From NCBI RefSeq assembly GCF_011455695.1, contig NZ_CP015030.1, positions 744,001 through 808,000 on the forward strand: a stretch of DNA of 64,000 bases. The letters run 5' to 3'. Origin of the DNA: Mannheimia granulomatis (GTDB lineage Bacteria > Pseudomonadota > Gammaproteobacteria > Enterobacterales > Pasteurellaceae). The position numbers and the translations under genes are program-made. The notes below the pieces were generated by a model. It did no database searches. It saw only the letters and a list, made by a program, of their open reading frames with translations, and was not told the origin of the DNA. Positions 37,814-47,381 of this stretch are shown in pieces (positions within the stretch are counted from its first letter, which is position 1; every line of letters begins with the position of its first letter).

Positions 37814-39211
37814 ATGAAATTAACAAAAATTGCAGTTTCAGTTGTAGCAATACTTGGTGTAGTTTCTGTAGGTGGCAGTTGGTACACAGGTAAACAAGTT
37901 GAAGAAAAATATCAACAACTGATTACTCAATCCAATGATATGTTTAAAAACTTTGCTAATGAATATGGTACTAAAGTTGAAATTAAAGATGTGCAGATTA
38001 ATCGTGGCTTTTTTAGTTCTGATGCGAAATATCGCCTAGAAGTAGAAATGATTGATGGTGAAAAATTAGATTTTGTCGGTAACGATAAAATTCACCACGG
38101 TCCATTACCGCTTAACCGTTTAGCGAAATTCAACTTTGTCCCTGTGTTGATGAGTATGGAAAACCATATTCAATCTCCTGAGCAATTCAAAAAAGTTTTA
38201 GGGGAGAAATTAGGCTCGGGAGTGGCAAATATCAGTTACTCAGGTAAGGCTGAAGGAGAATTTACCTTCTCGCCAATTAAAGTGAGTAATGAGCAAGCTT
38301 CGATTGAAAGTACGCCAATTAAAATGGAATATAGCTACGACCAAAATGCTATAAATATGCTAAGTTCTATCACTTTAGATGACCTTAATGTAAAAATCGA
38401 AGATGGGGATTTTAACATTCAAGGTTTATCTTATGAAATCCAAACCAGTGATAGTCAAGGTTATACAAATTTAGGCTTAGGAAAAGGTGGCTCAAAAATC
38501 AAAGCGATTGAATTTAAATCTAAAGAAGGTGAGCTAACGCAGATTAAAGATATTGTAGCCAAGGGCGATAATGTCTTAAAAGGTGATCGCGTAGTTTCTT
38601 CTGCACAGGTACAAGCAGAAACTATTCAAATAGCAGGCGTTGATTTGGGTAAATTCAAAATGGATATGCTAACTGATTTTGATGCTAAATTAATGAATGA
38701 CATTATGCCGGTACTTTCTCATTCTGACACTTTAGAGAATGAACAAACTGGTGAAATGGTATTGGAATTACTTTCAAAATCATCGAAATTCCATATCAAT
38801 AATTTCTCATTAGAGAAAGCTAATGGTAAGTTTGATATTGCGCTACTTCTAAATTTGGCTCAATTCTCTCCACAAACTGCGAGTGACTTAAATACGCTAT
38901 TAAAAGCGATGACATCGAGCAAATTTGCACTGAATGTAAATCGTGAATATCTCGAAGATATTATGCGTCAAGTTGCTATCACTCAAGAAAAATTAACGGA
39001 AGACGAAGCAAAAGCCAAAGCAGAGCAAGAAGTTAATACGATTTTTGGCAGCAGCTTAACGGGGATGTCTGTGGTTGATGGTAATAACTTGAAATCTGAG
39101 TTAAGTATTAATGACGGTAAAGTGTTCCAAAACGGTCGTGAATTAAGCGAAGATGAAGTTCAAATGGCGTTATTTATGATTATGATGGGGACTGGCTCAC
39201 TCGGCAAGTAA
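37814..39211 (+). CDS. YdgA-like DUF945 protein
   Basis: A 465-aa DUF945 (YdgA family) protein of unknown function. It has a single N-terminal hydrophobic anchor (IAVSVVAILGVVSVGGSWY, about 6-24), then an extracytoplasmic domain. Family features include the YTGKQVEEKYQQ start of the domain, the INRGFFSSDAKYRLEV stretch, and the HHGPLPL motif (about 93-99). The region about 390-410 is acidic/helical (KLTEDEAKAKAEQEV). Its ribosome site AAAGGAAAAAACG lies directly after the sialidase stop. Confidence 0.85.
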   Translation: MKLTKIAVSVVAILGVVSVGGSWYTGKQVEEKYQQLITQSNDMFKNFANEYGTKVEIKDVQINRGFFSSDAKYRLEVEMIDGEKLDFVGNDKIHHGPLPLNRLAKFNFVPVLMSMENHIQSPEQFKKVLGEKLGSGVANISYSGKAEGEFTFSPIKVSNEQASIESTPIKMEYSYDQNAINMLSSITLDDLNVKIEDGDFNIQGLSYEIQTSDSQGYTNLGLGKGGSKIKAIEFKSKEGELTQIKDIVAKGDNVLKGDRVVSSAQVQAETIQIAGVDLGKFKMDMLTDFDAKLMNDIMPVLSHSDTLENEQTGEMVLELLSKSSKFHINNFSLEKANGKFDIALLLNLAQFSPQTASDLNTLLKAMTSSKFALNVNREYLEDIMRQVAITQEKLTEDEAKAKAEQEVNTIFGSSLTGMSVVDGNNLKSELSINDGKVFQNGRELSEDEVQMALFMIMMGTGSLGK

Positions 39212-39231
39212 TTCGATATTTCTCTAAGTGA

Positions 39232-39268
39232 AGCGTATTATCTGCGATAGCAGAAATACGCTTTTTTT
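39232..39268 (+). terminator. Terminator after the DUF945 gene
   Basis: AGCGTATT-a-TCTGC (39232-39245), GATA loop, GCAGA-AATACGCT (39250-39262), then a T-run to 39268. Confidence 0.93.
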
Positions 39269-39332
39269 ATCACATTAAGCTCCGATTCTTGTATAATAAA
39301 GCCAATATTTACTTGATTCTAAAGAGATTTTT

Positions 39333-42191
39333 ATGGCAACTATCGCACAAAACCCTCTCGTTCTGGTGGACGGTTCCTCTTATTTATATCGTGCTTTTCA
39401 CGCATTCCCACCTTTAAGCAATCGCCATGGTGAGCCGACTGGCGCAATGTATGGTGTGCTGAATATGTTAAAAAGCCTCATTGCCCAAGTGCAGCCGAGC
39501 CATATTGCGGTAGTATTTGATGCGAAAGGCAAAACATTCCGTGATGAATTGTTCGAGCAATACAAATCTCATCGCCCGCCAATGCCGGATGATTTACGCC
39601 CTCAAATTGAACCTTTGCATCGCATTATCAAAGCCCTTGGCATTCCGCTGATTTCCATTGAGGGAGTCGAAGCTGATGACGTGATTGGCACACTTGCGGT
39701 GCAGGCGGCGAAAGAGGGTAAAGATGTGTTAATCAGCACGGGCGATAAGGACATGGCACAACTGGTGAACGATCACATTATGTTAATTAACACCATGAGC
39801 AACACTTTGCTAGATCGTGAAGGTGTTATTGAAAAATATGGTATTCCGCCGGAATTGATTATCGACTTTTTAGCGCTAATGGGAGATTCCTCTGATAATA
39901 TTCCCGGTGTAAAAGGAGTTGGTGAGAAAACTGCACTTGCTTTATTGCAAGGTATTGGCTCGCTGAAATCCATTTATGCAAATTTAGATCAGGTTGCTAC
40001 ACTTTCTTTCCGTGGCGCAAAAAACTTTGCCCCGAAATTAGAGGCGGAAAAGGAAAATGCAGATTTATCTTATCTGCTTGCCACTATCAAAACTGATGTA
40101 GAATTAGAGGTAACTCATGATCAGCTTTTAACTCAACCGCAAAATCGTGCCGAGCTTGCTCAGTTATTTGAGCATTATGAATTTAAGCGTTGGCTAAATG
40201 AAGTGAATCAGAATGCCAATCCGGTAACTCAAACTCTAGCTGAAAAAGTGCCGAATAATTACCAAGCCACACAAGCGGTCAAAAAAGAGGAAAATTTTGC
40301 AACTGTAGTTCAAATTGACCGTAGCAAATATGAAACGGTAGATACTGAAGCAAAACTTTCTGCTTGGCTCAAAAAATTGCAAGAGGCGAAATTATTTGCG
40401 GTAGATACTGAAACTGACAGCCTCGATTCTGTTTCGGCAAATTTAGTCGGCATTTCATTTGGATTGGAAAATGGCGAGGCATGTTACATTCCGCTAGGGC
40501 ATAAACAAAAAGCCCAACCTAAACAGGCGGATATGTTTGGCGATAGCGAGGATGAGCATGGTGAAACTGCAGACGAATTAGTAAAAAATCAGCTAAATTT
40601 AACCGCTTGCTTAAGCCAATTAAAGCCGATTTTAGAAAATGCCGAGATTAAAAAAATCGGACAAAATATTAAATATGATTTAACTGTATTGGCAAGTTAT
40701 GGCATTGAACTGCAAGGTTTAGCCTTTGATACGATGATTGAGTCTTATACCTTAAACAGTACAGGTCGCCATAATATGGATGATTTGGCTGACCGCTATT
40801 TAGGACATAAAACCATTCCGTTTGAAGAGCTTGCCGGCAAGGGTAAAAATCAGCTCACATTCGATAAAATTGAGATTGAAAAAGCCGCTGAATATGCTGC
40901 GGAAGATGCAGATGTAACCATGAAACTACACCAAGTATTGTGGGAAAGCTTAGCTAAAGAGCCTGAATTAGTAAAGTTGTTCGATGAAATTGAAATGCCA
41001 CTTGTTAGCGTGCTTTCTCGTATTGAACGTAATGGTGTGCTAATTGACCCGAAAAAATTACTTACCCAATCAGCAGAAATTGAACAGCGTTTGGCAGAAG
41101 TAGAACAGTTGGTTCATGCAGAAGCAGGGCAGGCGTTTAATTTGGCATCAACCAAACAGTTACAAGAAATTCTGTTTGAAAAACTAGGCTTGCCAGTAAT
41201 TAAGAAAACGCCAAAAGGTGCACCTTCTACCAATGAAGAAGTGTTGGAAGAATTAGCTCAACAAGGGCATATTGTACCGAAACTATTGATGGAACACCGT
41301 GGACTCAGCAAGCTGAAATCAACTTACACTGATAAATTACCGCAATTGATTAATAAAAAGACAGGACGTGTTCACACCTCTTATAACCAAGCAGTAACAG
41401 CAACAGGCAGACTTTCTTCAAGTGATCCGAACTTACAAAATATTCCGATCCGAAACGAAGAAGGCAGACGCATTCGTCAAGCCTTTATCGCTCGAGAAGG
41501 CTACAAGATTGTGGCCGCGGACTATTCTCAAATCGAGCTACGCATTATGGCACACTTGGCGGATGATGAAGGTATGATCACCGCGTTTGCCCAAGGCAAA
41601 GATATCCATCGAGCCACTGCCGCTGAAATTTTTGGTGTAGCGTTAGATGAAGTAACCAGTGAACAACGCCGAAGTGCGAAGGCGATTAACTTCGGCTTGA
41701 TTTACGGAATGTCATCCTTCGGTTTATCAAATCAGCTTGGTATTGGGCGGGCGGAAGCACAAAAATATATGGATCTGTATTTCAAACGCTATCCTGCAGT
41801 GCAACAGTTTATGACTGATATTCGCGAAGTAGCGGCAGAGAAAGGCTATGTAGAAACTTTATTTGGTCGCCGTTTGTATCTACCTGATATTAAATCCGGC
41901 AATGCGATTTTACGAAAAGCGGCAGAACGTGTAGCGATTAACGCCCCAATGCAAGGTACTGCAGCGGATATTATTAAAGTGGCGATGATCGGTATTGATA
42001 ATGCAATTCGTGACAATGATGAAATCAAAATGATTATGCAAGTTCATGATGAATTGGTATTTGAAGTGAAAGCGGATAAAATTGAGCATTATAGCCAGCT
42101 TATCAAAACCGAAATGGAAAAAGCGATTAACCTTAAAGTACCGTTGATTGCGGAAATCGGTGTTGGTGAGAACTGGGACGAGGCACATTAA
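39333..42191 (+). CDS. polA: DNA polymerase I
   Basis: PolA fills gaps, removes RNA primers and serves repair. The 952-aa protein has all three domains: 5'-3' exonuclease (about 1-290, [13 protein letters not shown] and [18 protein letters not shown]), 3'-5' exonuclease with [11 protein letters not shown] (about 357-367), [15 protein letters not shown] and [12 protein letters not shown] intact, and the polymerase with motif [17 protein letters not shown], motif [17 protein letters not shown] and motif [10 protein letters not shown]. An uptake-signal core (40271-40279) lies in the linker between the exonuclease domains, at [13 protein letters not shown]. Confidence 0.98.
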   Translation: MATIAQNPLVLVDGSSYLYRAFHAFPPLSNRHGEPTGAMYGVLNMLKSLIAQVQPSHIAVVFDAKGKTFRDELFEQYKSHRPPMPDDLRPQIEPLHRIIKALGIPLISIEGVEADDVIGTLAVQAAKEGKDVLISTGDKDMAQLVNDHIMLINTMSNTLLDREGVIEKYGIPPELIIDFLALMGDSSDNIPGVKGVGEKTALALLQGIGSLKSIYANLDQVATLSFRGAKNFAPKLEAEKENADLSYLLATIKTDVELEVTHDQLLTQPQNRAELAQLFEHYEFKRWLNEVNQNANPVTQTLAEKVPNNYQATQAVKKEENFATVVQIDRSKYETVDTEAKLSAWLKKLQEAKLFAVDTETDSLDSVSANLVGISFGLENGEACYIPLGHKQKAQPKQADMFGDSEDEHGETADELVKNQLNLTACLSQLKPILENAEIKKIGQNIKYDLTVLASYGIELQGLAFDTMIESYTLNSTGRHNMDDLADRYLGHKTIPFEELAGKGKNQLTFDKIEIEKAAEYAAEDADVTMKLHQVLWESLAKEPELVKLFDEIEMPLVSVLSRIERNGVLIDPKKLLTQSAEIEQRLAEVEQLVHAEAGQAFNLASTKQLQEILFEKLGLPVIKKTPKGAPSTNEEVLEELAQQGHIVPKLLMEHRGLSKLKSTYTDKLPQLINKKTGRVHTSYNQAVTATGRLSSSDPNLQNIPIRNEEGRRIRQAFIAREGYKIVAADYSQIELRIMAHLADDEGMITAFAQGKDIHRATAAEIFGVALDEVTSEQRRSAKAINFGLIYGMSSFGLSNQLGIGRAEAQKYMDLYFKRYPAVQQFMTDIREVAAEKGYVETLFGRRLYLPDIKSGNAILRKAAERVAINAPMQGTAADIIKVAMIGIDNAIRDNDEIKMIMQVHDELVFEVKADKIEHYSQLIKTEMEKAINLKVPLIAEIGVGENWDEAH

Positions 42192-42304
42192 TCTATACAA
42201 TTGAATGCTTTTATTGTATTGTTGTAGTAGTTCGTTGATATGAAACTTTTAATGATTTGTATGTCTAAGGAGCAAGATATATTTTTATATTAAGAGATCG
42301 ATCT

Positions 42305-42325
42305 CCCCTCTTTGCTAAAGAGGGG
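42305..42325. repeat. Palindromic hairpin between polA and lolA
   Basis: CCCCTCTTT-GCT-AAAGAGGGG is a perfect 9-bp stem without a T-run, preceded by AGATCGATCT. It resembles small intergenic palindromes; a weaker ATACAAT/ATTGTAT hairpin (42195-42219) after polA may be the real polA terminator. Confidence 0.5.
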
Positions 42326-42382
42326 AACTAGATAAATGTAATCTAAAAGTATGCTCATAGCGTTATAAATTAAGGAAAACAA

Positions 42383-43024
42383 ATGAAACCATTATTTAAA
42401 AAATCTGTCTTTGGTTTGGCTTTATTAGGGCTAGCTAGCTCTGCATTTGCAAATACTCAAGCGGTGGCGGAACTACAACGTCGTTTAGAGCAAATAAGCC
42501 AATACAGTGCCGATTTCGACCAAACTGTGCGTTCGAGTAAAGGCAAAGAAATTCAAAAAGGACAAGGCAAATTCCACGTAAAACGCCCGAATTTATTTAG
42601 AATGGACACCAAATCGCCACAGGAAAATTTGATTGTATCTGACGGTCAGAATTTATGGTTTTACGATCCTTTTGTTTCACAAGTAACGGTAAATACCGTA
42701 AAAGATGCGGTAAATAATACGCCTTTCGTATTGTTGACTAGTAGTGATAAAAGTCATTGGGATCAATATGATGTCACTCAAAATGCCGATACTTTTGTGC
42801 TAAAACCGAAATCGAAAAAGAGTAACTTAAAGCAATTTGATGTACGTATTGACCAAAGTGGCATGGTAAAAGGTTTTAGTACCATTGAGCGTGACGGACA
42901 AAGTAATTTATATGTATTACGTAATATTACCGCAGGTGGTGTATCAAGCGAGTTATTTAAATTCAGCGTACCGAAAGGGGCTGAATTAGATGACCAGCGT
43001 GGCGGTAAAAAAACGAAAAAATAA
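42383..43024 (+). CDS. lolA: Outer-membrane lipoprotein carrier protein LolA
   Basis: Periplasmic chaperone that takes lipoproteins from LolCDE to LolB. The 213-aa precursor has a signal peptide (to SSAFA, about residue 23), then [35 protein letters not shown] (Arg near 74 matches the LolA hydrophobic-lid Arg region), and [20 protein letters not shown]. Its outer-membrane partner LolB is encoded at 58762. The stop is followed by an inverted uptake-signal pair. Confidence 0.96.
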   Translation: MKPLFKKSVFGLALLGLASSAFANTQAVAELQRRLEQISQYSADFDQTVRSSKGKEIQKGQGKFHVKRPNLFRMDTKSPQENLIVSDGQNLWFYDPFVSQVTVNTVKDAVNNTPFVLLTSSDKSHWDQYDVTQNADTFVLKPKSKKSNLKQFDVRIDQSGMVKGFSTIERDGQSNLYVLRNITAGGVSSELFKFSVPKGAELDDQRGGKKTKK

Positions 43025-43032
43025 TTAACATT

Positions 43033-43090
43033 ACAAGCGGTTATTTTTGTCGGGAAATTTGCAAAAAACTGACATTTTCTAACCGCTTGT
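43033..43090 (+). terminator. Inverted uptake-signal pair between lolA and trpR
   Basis: ACAAGCGGT (43033-43041) and ACCGCTTGT (43082-43090) are perfect opposite cores, giving a stem of at least 10 bp (with the flanking T/A) around TTTGCAAAAAA, followed by TTATTTT. It ends 16 bp before the trpR ATG. Confidence 0.8.
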
Positions 43091-43106
43091 TTATTTTGAG
43101 GTGGCG

Positions 43107-43415
43107 ATGAATACCCTTTATAACCAACGAGATCCAAAAGAATGGGAACAGTTTTTAACGCTGTTAAAAGATGCGGTGACAGAAGATAAACTCGAGCCGT
43201 TTTTTTCTCTTTTTCTCACACCTGATGAACGCGGCTCTTTAGGGTTACGTGTACAAATTGTGCAGGCGTTGCTGCAAGGTGAAACTTCTCAGCGTGAGAT
43301 TCAACAAAATTTGAATACCAGTGCGGCAACTATTACTCGTGGCTCGAATATGTTAAAAACCTTAGACCAAGATTTTCTTCAATGGGTGAACGGTAAACTC
43401 AATGGCAAAGAGTAA
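43107..43415 (+). CDS. trpR: Trp operon repressor
   Basis: TrpR binds operators when loaded with L-tryptophan. The ATG at 43107 gives 102 aa (a GTG two codons earlier is less likely), with TTGAGGTGGCG upstream. The family core is clear: LTPDERGSLGLRVQIVQALL (about 40-59), the helix-turn-helix QREIQQNLNTSAATITRGSN (about 66-85), and the C-terminal helix. No operator-like sequence precedes trpR itself. Two TrpR-like operators occur elsewhere in the window. It overlaps mtgA by 14 bases. Confidence 0.96.
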   Translation: MNTLYNQRDPKEWEQFLTLLKDAVTEDKLEPFFSLFLTPDERGSLGLRVQIVQALLQGETSQREIQQNLNTSAATITRGSNMLKTLDQDFLQWVNGKLNGKE

Positions 43416-44175
43416 AAGCAGATTTCTAGTGAAAATTTTGAAGAAATTCATGCTTTTTTTCCGACCGAAACGGATGATTTCTCTCAAAAGTTGGATCTGG
43501 TTTGCAGTTAGCCGTATTGTGACGTTGTTTGGTGGATTATTTTTGATTTTAACGCTGCTTTTTTCGGTAGTTCCTGTGCCGTATTCTGCTTATATGGTGC
43601 AGAAAAAAGTAGAAAATTTAATCCAAGGTAAATCATACACTATCAAAAAAGAATGGGTAAGCTTAGATGAAATCGCTTGGCAAATGCAGATGGCAGTGAT
43701 TGCTTCGGAAGACCAAAAATTTGAAAGTCATTTCGGTTTAGATTTAAAAGCAATAGAAACAGCATTGCGATTAAATTCTAAGTCTAAAAAAGTGCGTGGC
43801 GGCTCTACTATTTCCCAACAGACAGTGAAAAATCTGTTTTTGTGGCACGGACAAAGTTGGTTAAGAAAAGGGATTGAAGCTCCATTAACCGTTGTGTTAG
43901 AACATATTTGGCGTAAAGATCGCATTTTAGAGGTGTACCTTAATATTGCTGAATTTGGTAACGGGATTTTTGGCGTAGAGGCAGCTGCTCAGCATTTTTT
44001 TAAAAAGTCGGCAAGAAATCTGACTTTACAAGAATCTGCACTATTGGCAGCTTCTTTACCAAATCCATTGGTGTTTCGAGTGGATAAACCGGGACCAGGA
44101 ATGCGAAAACGTCAAGCGTGGATTATTCGTCAAGTTTACGCACTTGATGGAAAACATTATTTAGATAAGTTGTAA
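43402..44175 (+). CDS. mtgA: Monofunctional biosynthetic peptidoglycan transglycosylase
   Basis: MtgA polymerises lipid II into glycan strands. The 257-aa GT51 protein has one transmembrane helix (about 30-52), then the catalytic motifs ASEDQKFESHFGLD (about 97-110; Glu is the general base), RGGSTISQQTVKNLFLW (about 132-148), RKDRILEVYLNIAEFG (about 172-187) and ESALLAASLPNP. There is no transpeptidase domain. The trpR-mtgA coupling is the same as in Haemophilus. Confidence 0.96.
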   Translation: MAKSKSRFLVKILKKFMLFFRPKRMISLKSWIWFAVSRIVTLFGGLFLILTLLFSVVPVPYSAYMVQKKVENLIQGKSYTIKKEWVSLDEIAWQMQMAVIASEDQKFESHFGLDLKAIETALRLNSKSKKVRGGSTISQQTVKNLFLWHGQSWLRKGIEAPLTVVLEHIWRKDRILEVYLNIAEFGNGIFGVEAAAQHFFKKSARNLTLQESALLAASLPNPLVFRVDKPGPGMRKRQAWIIRQVYALDGKHYLDKL

Positions 44176-44223
44176 CGGTTAGATTCTCTTATCACCTTAA
44201 TATCAATTTGCAAAATGGCTTAA

Positions 44224-44260
44224 ACAAGCGGTCGATTTTTACTGCTATTTTGCAAATTTC
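44224..44260 (+). repeat. DNA uptake signal before the rimK-like gene
   Basis: ACAAGCGGT (44224-44232), then GATTTTT and TTTTGCAAATTTC. It is a full single copy 21 bp upstream of the RimK-like start, so it lies in its promoter or leader. Confidence 0.8.
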
Positions 44261-44280
44261 ATTCAAAAAGGATGGCATAC

Positions 44281-45183
44281 ATGAAGTGGTTAATGCTGTG
44301 CCGAGAACCGAGCTTATATAGCTGCAAGCAGATCAAACGGGTATGTGAGCAAAAAGGGATCGAATTGGATATTTTAGATCCTAACAGAATGCTGTTGGTC
44401 TTGGCAGATGGGCAATTTCAGCTATTTTATCAAGAAGGCGAAAGTTACGATAAGAATCGCCCACCACTTAAATTATTAGGTAAATATGATGGTGTTTTAC
44501 CTCGATTCGGCACCAGTAGTACCGAAATGGGGTGTGCCGTATTGCGCCATTTTGAGGCTCAGGGTACAGTTGTTTTAAATAGTGCAGATGCGTTTAGCTT
44601 GGCTCGTAATAAATGGCAAAGTTTGCAAGTTTTAATGGCAAATCAATTACCTGTTCCTCACACTTCCTTTGCTGGCAATTTAGTCTCTGTGGGTGAGCAG
44701 CTCGCTCAATATTCCTTCCCAATAGTAGCGAAGGTATTAAACGGCTCACAAGGAAATGGGGTGATGTTGTTTGAAAAGCCTGCTAATGCTGAAAGTGTTT
44801 TGGCCACTTTTTCTCAGCTAAATGAGCCTTATCTATCGCAACAGTTTATTGCAGAATCAAAAGGGCATGACTTTCGGGCTTTTGTAATTGGAGATAAGGT
44901 TGTTGCAGCAATGCAACGTGTAGGGGCTAAAGATGAATTCCGAGCTAATATTCATCAAGGCGGAACAGCAAAAATAGCTGAATTAACCGAGTCTGAGCAA
45001 TACTGGGTTGTTAAAGCAGCACAAGCAATTGGACTTGAAGTAGCTGGAGTTGATTTTCTTCGAACGCAACAAGGGATCTTAATTTTAGAAGTGAATGCAA
45101 GCCCAGGGTTTGAAGGGATTGAGCAGGTTAATAAGGTGGATGTTGCTGAAGAAATGGTAAGCTACTTTCTGACAAAAATGTGA
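44281..45183 (+). CDS. rimK: RimK-family alpha-L-glutamate ligase
   Basis: An ATP-grasp ligase of the RimK family; E. coli RimK adds glutamates to the C-terminus of ribosomal protein S6. The 300-aa protein starts MKWLMLCREPSLYSCKQIKR, with YSCK shared with RimK. The ATP-grasp core has FPIVAKVLNGSQGNGVMLFE (about 146-165), SKGHDFRAFVIGDKVVAAMQR (about 197-217) and EVNASPGFEGIE (about 270-281). I prefer ATG 44281 because AAGGA lies 8 bases before it; ATG 44272 is also in frame. The substrate is inferred, and the symbol is by family. Confidence 0.82.
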   Translation: MKWLMLCREPSLYSCKQIKRVCEQKGIELDILDPNRMLLVLADGQFQLFYQEGESYDKNRPPLKLLGKYDGVLPRFGTSSTEMGCAVLRHFEAQGTVVLNSADAFSLARNKWQSLQVLMANQLPVPHTSFAGNLVSVGEQLAQYSFPIVAKVLNGSQGNGVMLFEKPANAESVLATFSQLNEPYLSQQFIAESKGHDFRAFVIGDKVVAAMQRVGAKDEFRANIHQGGTAKIAELTESEQYWVVKAAQAIGLEVAGVDFLRTQQGILILEVNASPGFEGIEQVNKVDVAEEMVSYFLTKM

Positions 45184-45285
45184 AATATACCTAATGAGAG
45201 TTAATTATAGCGGTTGTTTTTAATTAATTTTTTGCAAAATAGCGTTATTTTTTGTAAAAATATTAAAAATGAGATCTGAATCATA

Positions 45286-45324
45286 AAAATAAGCGATATT
45301 TAGGAGTAAAATATCGCTTATTTT
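45286..45324 (+). terminator. Terminator before the malic enzyme gene
   Basis: A perfect 16-bp stem AAAATAAGCGATATTT (45286-45301) / AAATATCGCTTATTTT (45309-45324) with a 7-nt loop. It ends 36 bp before the next ATG. Confidence 0.9.
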
Positions 45325-45360
45325 ATTGGCATGATTTAATCTAGATACTAAGGTAGTAAA

Positions 45361-46629
45361 ATGAGTGATTTAAAACAACAAGCCCTTGATTTCCATGAAT
45401 TTCCTGTTCCGGGAAAAATTTCTGTAACCCCAACCAAATCTCTACAAACCCAACATGATTTAGCTCTTGCTTATTCTCCAGGCGTTGCTGAGCCTTGCTT
45501 AGAAATTGAAAAAGATCCGGCTGCGGCACATCGCTATACTGCTCGGGGTAATTTAGTGGCAGTGATTTCCAATGGGACTGCAGTTTTAGGCTTAGGGAAT
45601 ATAGGCGCGTTAGCGAGTAAGCCTGTTATGGAAGGAAAAGGAGTGCTGTTTAAAAAATTTGCCGGGGTGGATGTATTTGATATTGAGATCAACGAAAACG
45701 ATCCGGAGAAATTAGTGGATATTATCGCTTCCTTAGAGCCAACCTTTGGCGGTATTAATCTTGAAGATATTAAGGCTCCGGAATGTTTTTATATTGAGAA
45801 TAAATTACGTGAGCGTATGAGCATTCCTGTTTTCCATGATGATCAGCACGGTACGGCAATTATTGTCGGTGCTGCGGCAATTAATGCGCTAGAGATTGTA
45901 GAAAAAAATATTGCAGATGTTCGTTTGGTAGTTAATGGAGCAGGGGCATCTGCGATAGCCTGCACTAACCTATTACATGCGTTAGGTTTTAGAAAAGAAA
46001 ATATCACTATGTGCGACTCTAAAGGTGTTATCTATCAAGGACGAGGTGATAATATGGATAAAACCAAGCAATTTTATGCAATTGAAGATAATGGGTGGAG
46101 AACATTAGCTGATGCGGTTGCCGGTGCAGATGTATTTCTTGGTTGCTCTAAAGGTGGGGCATTAACTCAAGAAATGGTGAGAACAATGGCAAAAGACCCG
46201 TTAATTCTTGCTTTAGCTAATCCAACACCTGAAATCACCCCTGATGAAGCAAAAGCAGTCCGTGCCGATGCGATTGTATGTACCGGTCGCTCGGATTATA
46301 AAAATCAAGTAAATAATGTACTTTGCTTTCCGTTTTTATTCCGCGGGGCATTAGATGTTGGTGCAACAGCAATTAATGAAGAAATGAAAATGGCTGCAGC
46401 ACATGCGATTGCAGAATTGGCAAAAGAACCGGTGCCGTTTGAAGTACTTTCTACCTATGGTGAGCTTTCTTTTGGACCGGAATATGTTATTCCAACCCCA
46501 TTTGATCCTCGCTTAATTGTGAATGTATCTATTGGTGTTGCAAAAGCCGCAATTAGAACCGGAGTGGCCACCCGACCTATTAATGATTGGGATGCTTACG
46601 CCGAGCGTTTAAGAAAATTAGTGGCGTAA
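45361..46629 (+). CDS. maeB: Malic enzyme, single-domain form (no PTA domain)
   Basis: Decarboxylates malate to pyruvate with NAD(P). The 422-aa protein covers the malic and NAD-binding domains: [11 protein letters not shown] (about 39-49), Tyr/Lys region [20 protein letters not shown], metal-binding [12 protein letters not shown] and [10 protein letters not shown] (about 157-166), and cofactor loop [15 protein letters not shown]. coli and Haemophilus MaeB proteins are about 760 aa with a C-terminal phosphotransacetylase-like domain. Here the frame ends [12 protein letters not shown] at the interdomain boundary, followed at once by a terminator. The symbol is by similarity. Confidence 0.9.
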   Translation: MSDLKQQALDFHEFPVPGKISVTPTKSLQTQHDLALAYSPGVAEPCLEIEKDPAAAHRYTARGNLVAVISNGTAVLGLGNIGALASKPVMEGKGVLFKKFAGVDVFDIEINENDPEKLVDIIASLEPTFGGINLEDIKAPECFYIENKLRERMSIPVFHDDQHGTAIIVGAAAINALEIVEKNIADVRLVVNGAGASAIACTNLLHALGFRKENITMCDSKGVIYQGRGDNMDKTKQFYAIEDNGWRTLADAVAGADVFLGCSKGGALTQEMVRTMAKDPLILALANPTPEITPDEAKAVRADAIVCTGRSDYKNQVNNVLCFPFLFRGALDVGATAINEEMKMAAAHAIAELAKEPVPFEVLSTYGELSFGPEYVIPTPFDPRLIVNVSIGVAKAAIRTGVATRPINDWDAYAERLRKLVA

Positions 46630-46642
46630 GAACATGAGAAAT

Positions 46643-46670
46643 AAAGAGAGAGGCTAGCCTCTCTTTATTT
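46643..46670 (+). terminator. Terminator after the malic enzyme gene
   Basis: AAAGAGAGAGGC (46643-46654) and GCCTCTCTTT (46657-46666), followed by ATTTTTTA. Confidence 0.88.
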
Positions 46671-46676
46671 TTTACT

Positions 46677-46704
46677 TTGCATTTTTTAATAATTCAAGTA
46701 AAAT
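46677..46704 (+). promoter_or_regulatory. Predicted rplY promoter
   Basis: -35 TTGCAT (46677-46682), 16-bp spacer, -10 TAAAAT (46699-46704), followed by ACGCGC, a GC-rich discriminator typical of growth-rate-controlled ribosomal promoters. Confidence 0.65.
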
Positions 46705-46710
46705 ACGCGC

Positions 46711-46800
46711 TCGGCATTTTATTATAAACATGCCGAAGTTTTTCCAAAACAGCTGGGTCGCCTGCTGTTTTTTATATTAACGGGGATATCCCCATTTTTA
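46711..46800 (+). promoter_or_regulatory. Structured rplY leader, probable L25 autoregulatory RNA
   Basis: Three hairpins precede rplY: TCGGCAT/ATGCCGA (46711-46717/46730-46736), AAAACAGC/GCTGTTTT (46746-46753/46764-46771) with a T-run, so terminator-like, and GGGGATATCCCC (46782-46793) followed by ATTTTTA. L25 leader RNAs that bind L25 in place of 5S rRNA are known in gammaproteobacteria; assignment here is by position and structure, not by alignment. Confidence 0.55.
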
Positions 46801-46818
46801 CTTTAAGAGAATTAAACA

Positions 46819-47106
46819 ATGTCATTCAAATTTGAAGCTGAAGTTCGTTCTGCGCAAGGTAAGGGTGCGAGCCGCCGCCTGCGTCACAATGGTCAAGTTC
46901 CTGCAATCATCTACGGTGGTAATGCAGAGCCTGTATCAATCATTTTAGATCACGATAAAGTGAACAATGCACAAGTACACGATGCGTTTTATAGCGAAGT
47001 GTTAACTATCGTTGTTGCGGGTAAAGAAGAGCAAGTTAAAGTTCAAGCGATTCAACGCCACCCAACCAAACCAAAATTAGTTCACTTGGATTTCAAACGC
47101 GCGTAA
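46819..47106 (+). CDS. rplY: 50S ribosomal protein L25
   Basis: L25 binds 5S rRNA in the central protuberance of the large subunit. The 95-aa short form starts [20 protein letters not shown], followed by [10 protein letters not shown] (about 25-34) and ends [17 protein letters not shown]. It matches the length of E. coli L25 (94 aa), without the CTC extension of other bacteria. It is a single-gene unit between a strong promoter and terminator. Confidence 0.97.
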   Translation: MSFKFEAEVRSAQGKGASRRLRHNGQVPAIIYGGNAEPVSIILDHDKVNNAQVHDAFYSEVLTIVVAGKEEQVKVQAIQRHPTKPKLVHLDFKRA

Positions 47107-47137
47107 TTTCACTCGTTAGTGAACAGTAAATCTAAAG

Positions 47138-47172
47138 AAAAGGATTGAGTTTTTAAAACTCAATCCTTTTTT
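47138..47172 (+). terminator. Terminator after rplY
   Basis: AAAAGGATTGAGTTTT (47138-47153) and AAAACTCAATCCTTTT (47155-47170) plus further T residues. The following 150 bp up to the ssb terminator show no gene I can support. Confidence 0.93.
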
Positions 47173-47321
47173 GTTTTAGTTATACGTCAAAAGTTGGACT
47201 AAATCAACCTTGCAGCTTCTTATGGGTAAATATTTTTAACATCATTTGAACCTTGTACAATATAGAGCTTAATATTAAGTTCATTGATGAATTGTCCAAG
47301 TTTGTATTTAAAGAATGCAGT

Positions 47322-47350
47322 AAAAAAAGAGCGTTGTATTACAACGCTCT
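47322..47350 (-). terminator. Terminator after ssb
   Basis: On the minus strand AGAGCGTTGT-AAT-ACAACGCTCT runs into T7 (47322-47328 as A on plus). Confidence 0.92.
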
Positions 47351-47381
47351 CTCTTATATTTCACGCTCTATTTTGACAAAT

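Noticed and set aside
43402..43415. Possible frameshift at the trpR/mtgA overlap
   Set aside because: Both proteins are complete; the 14-base overlap is a normal coupled arrangement.
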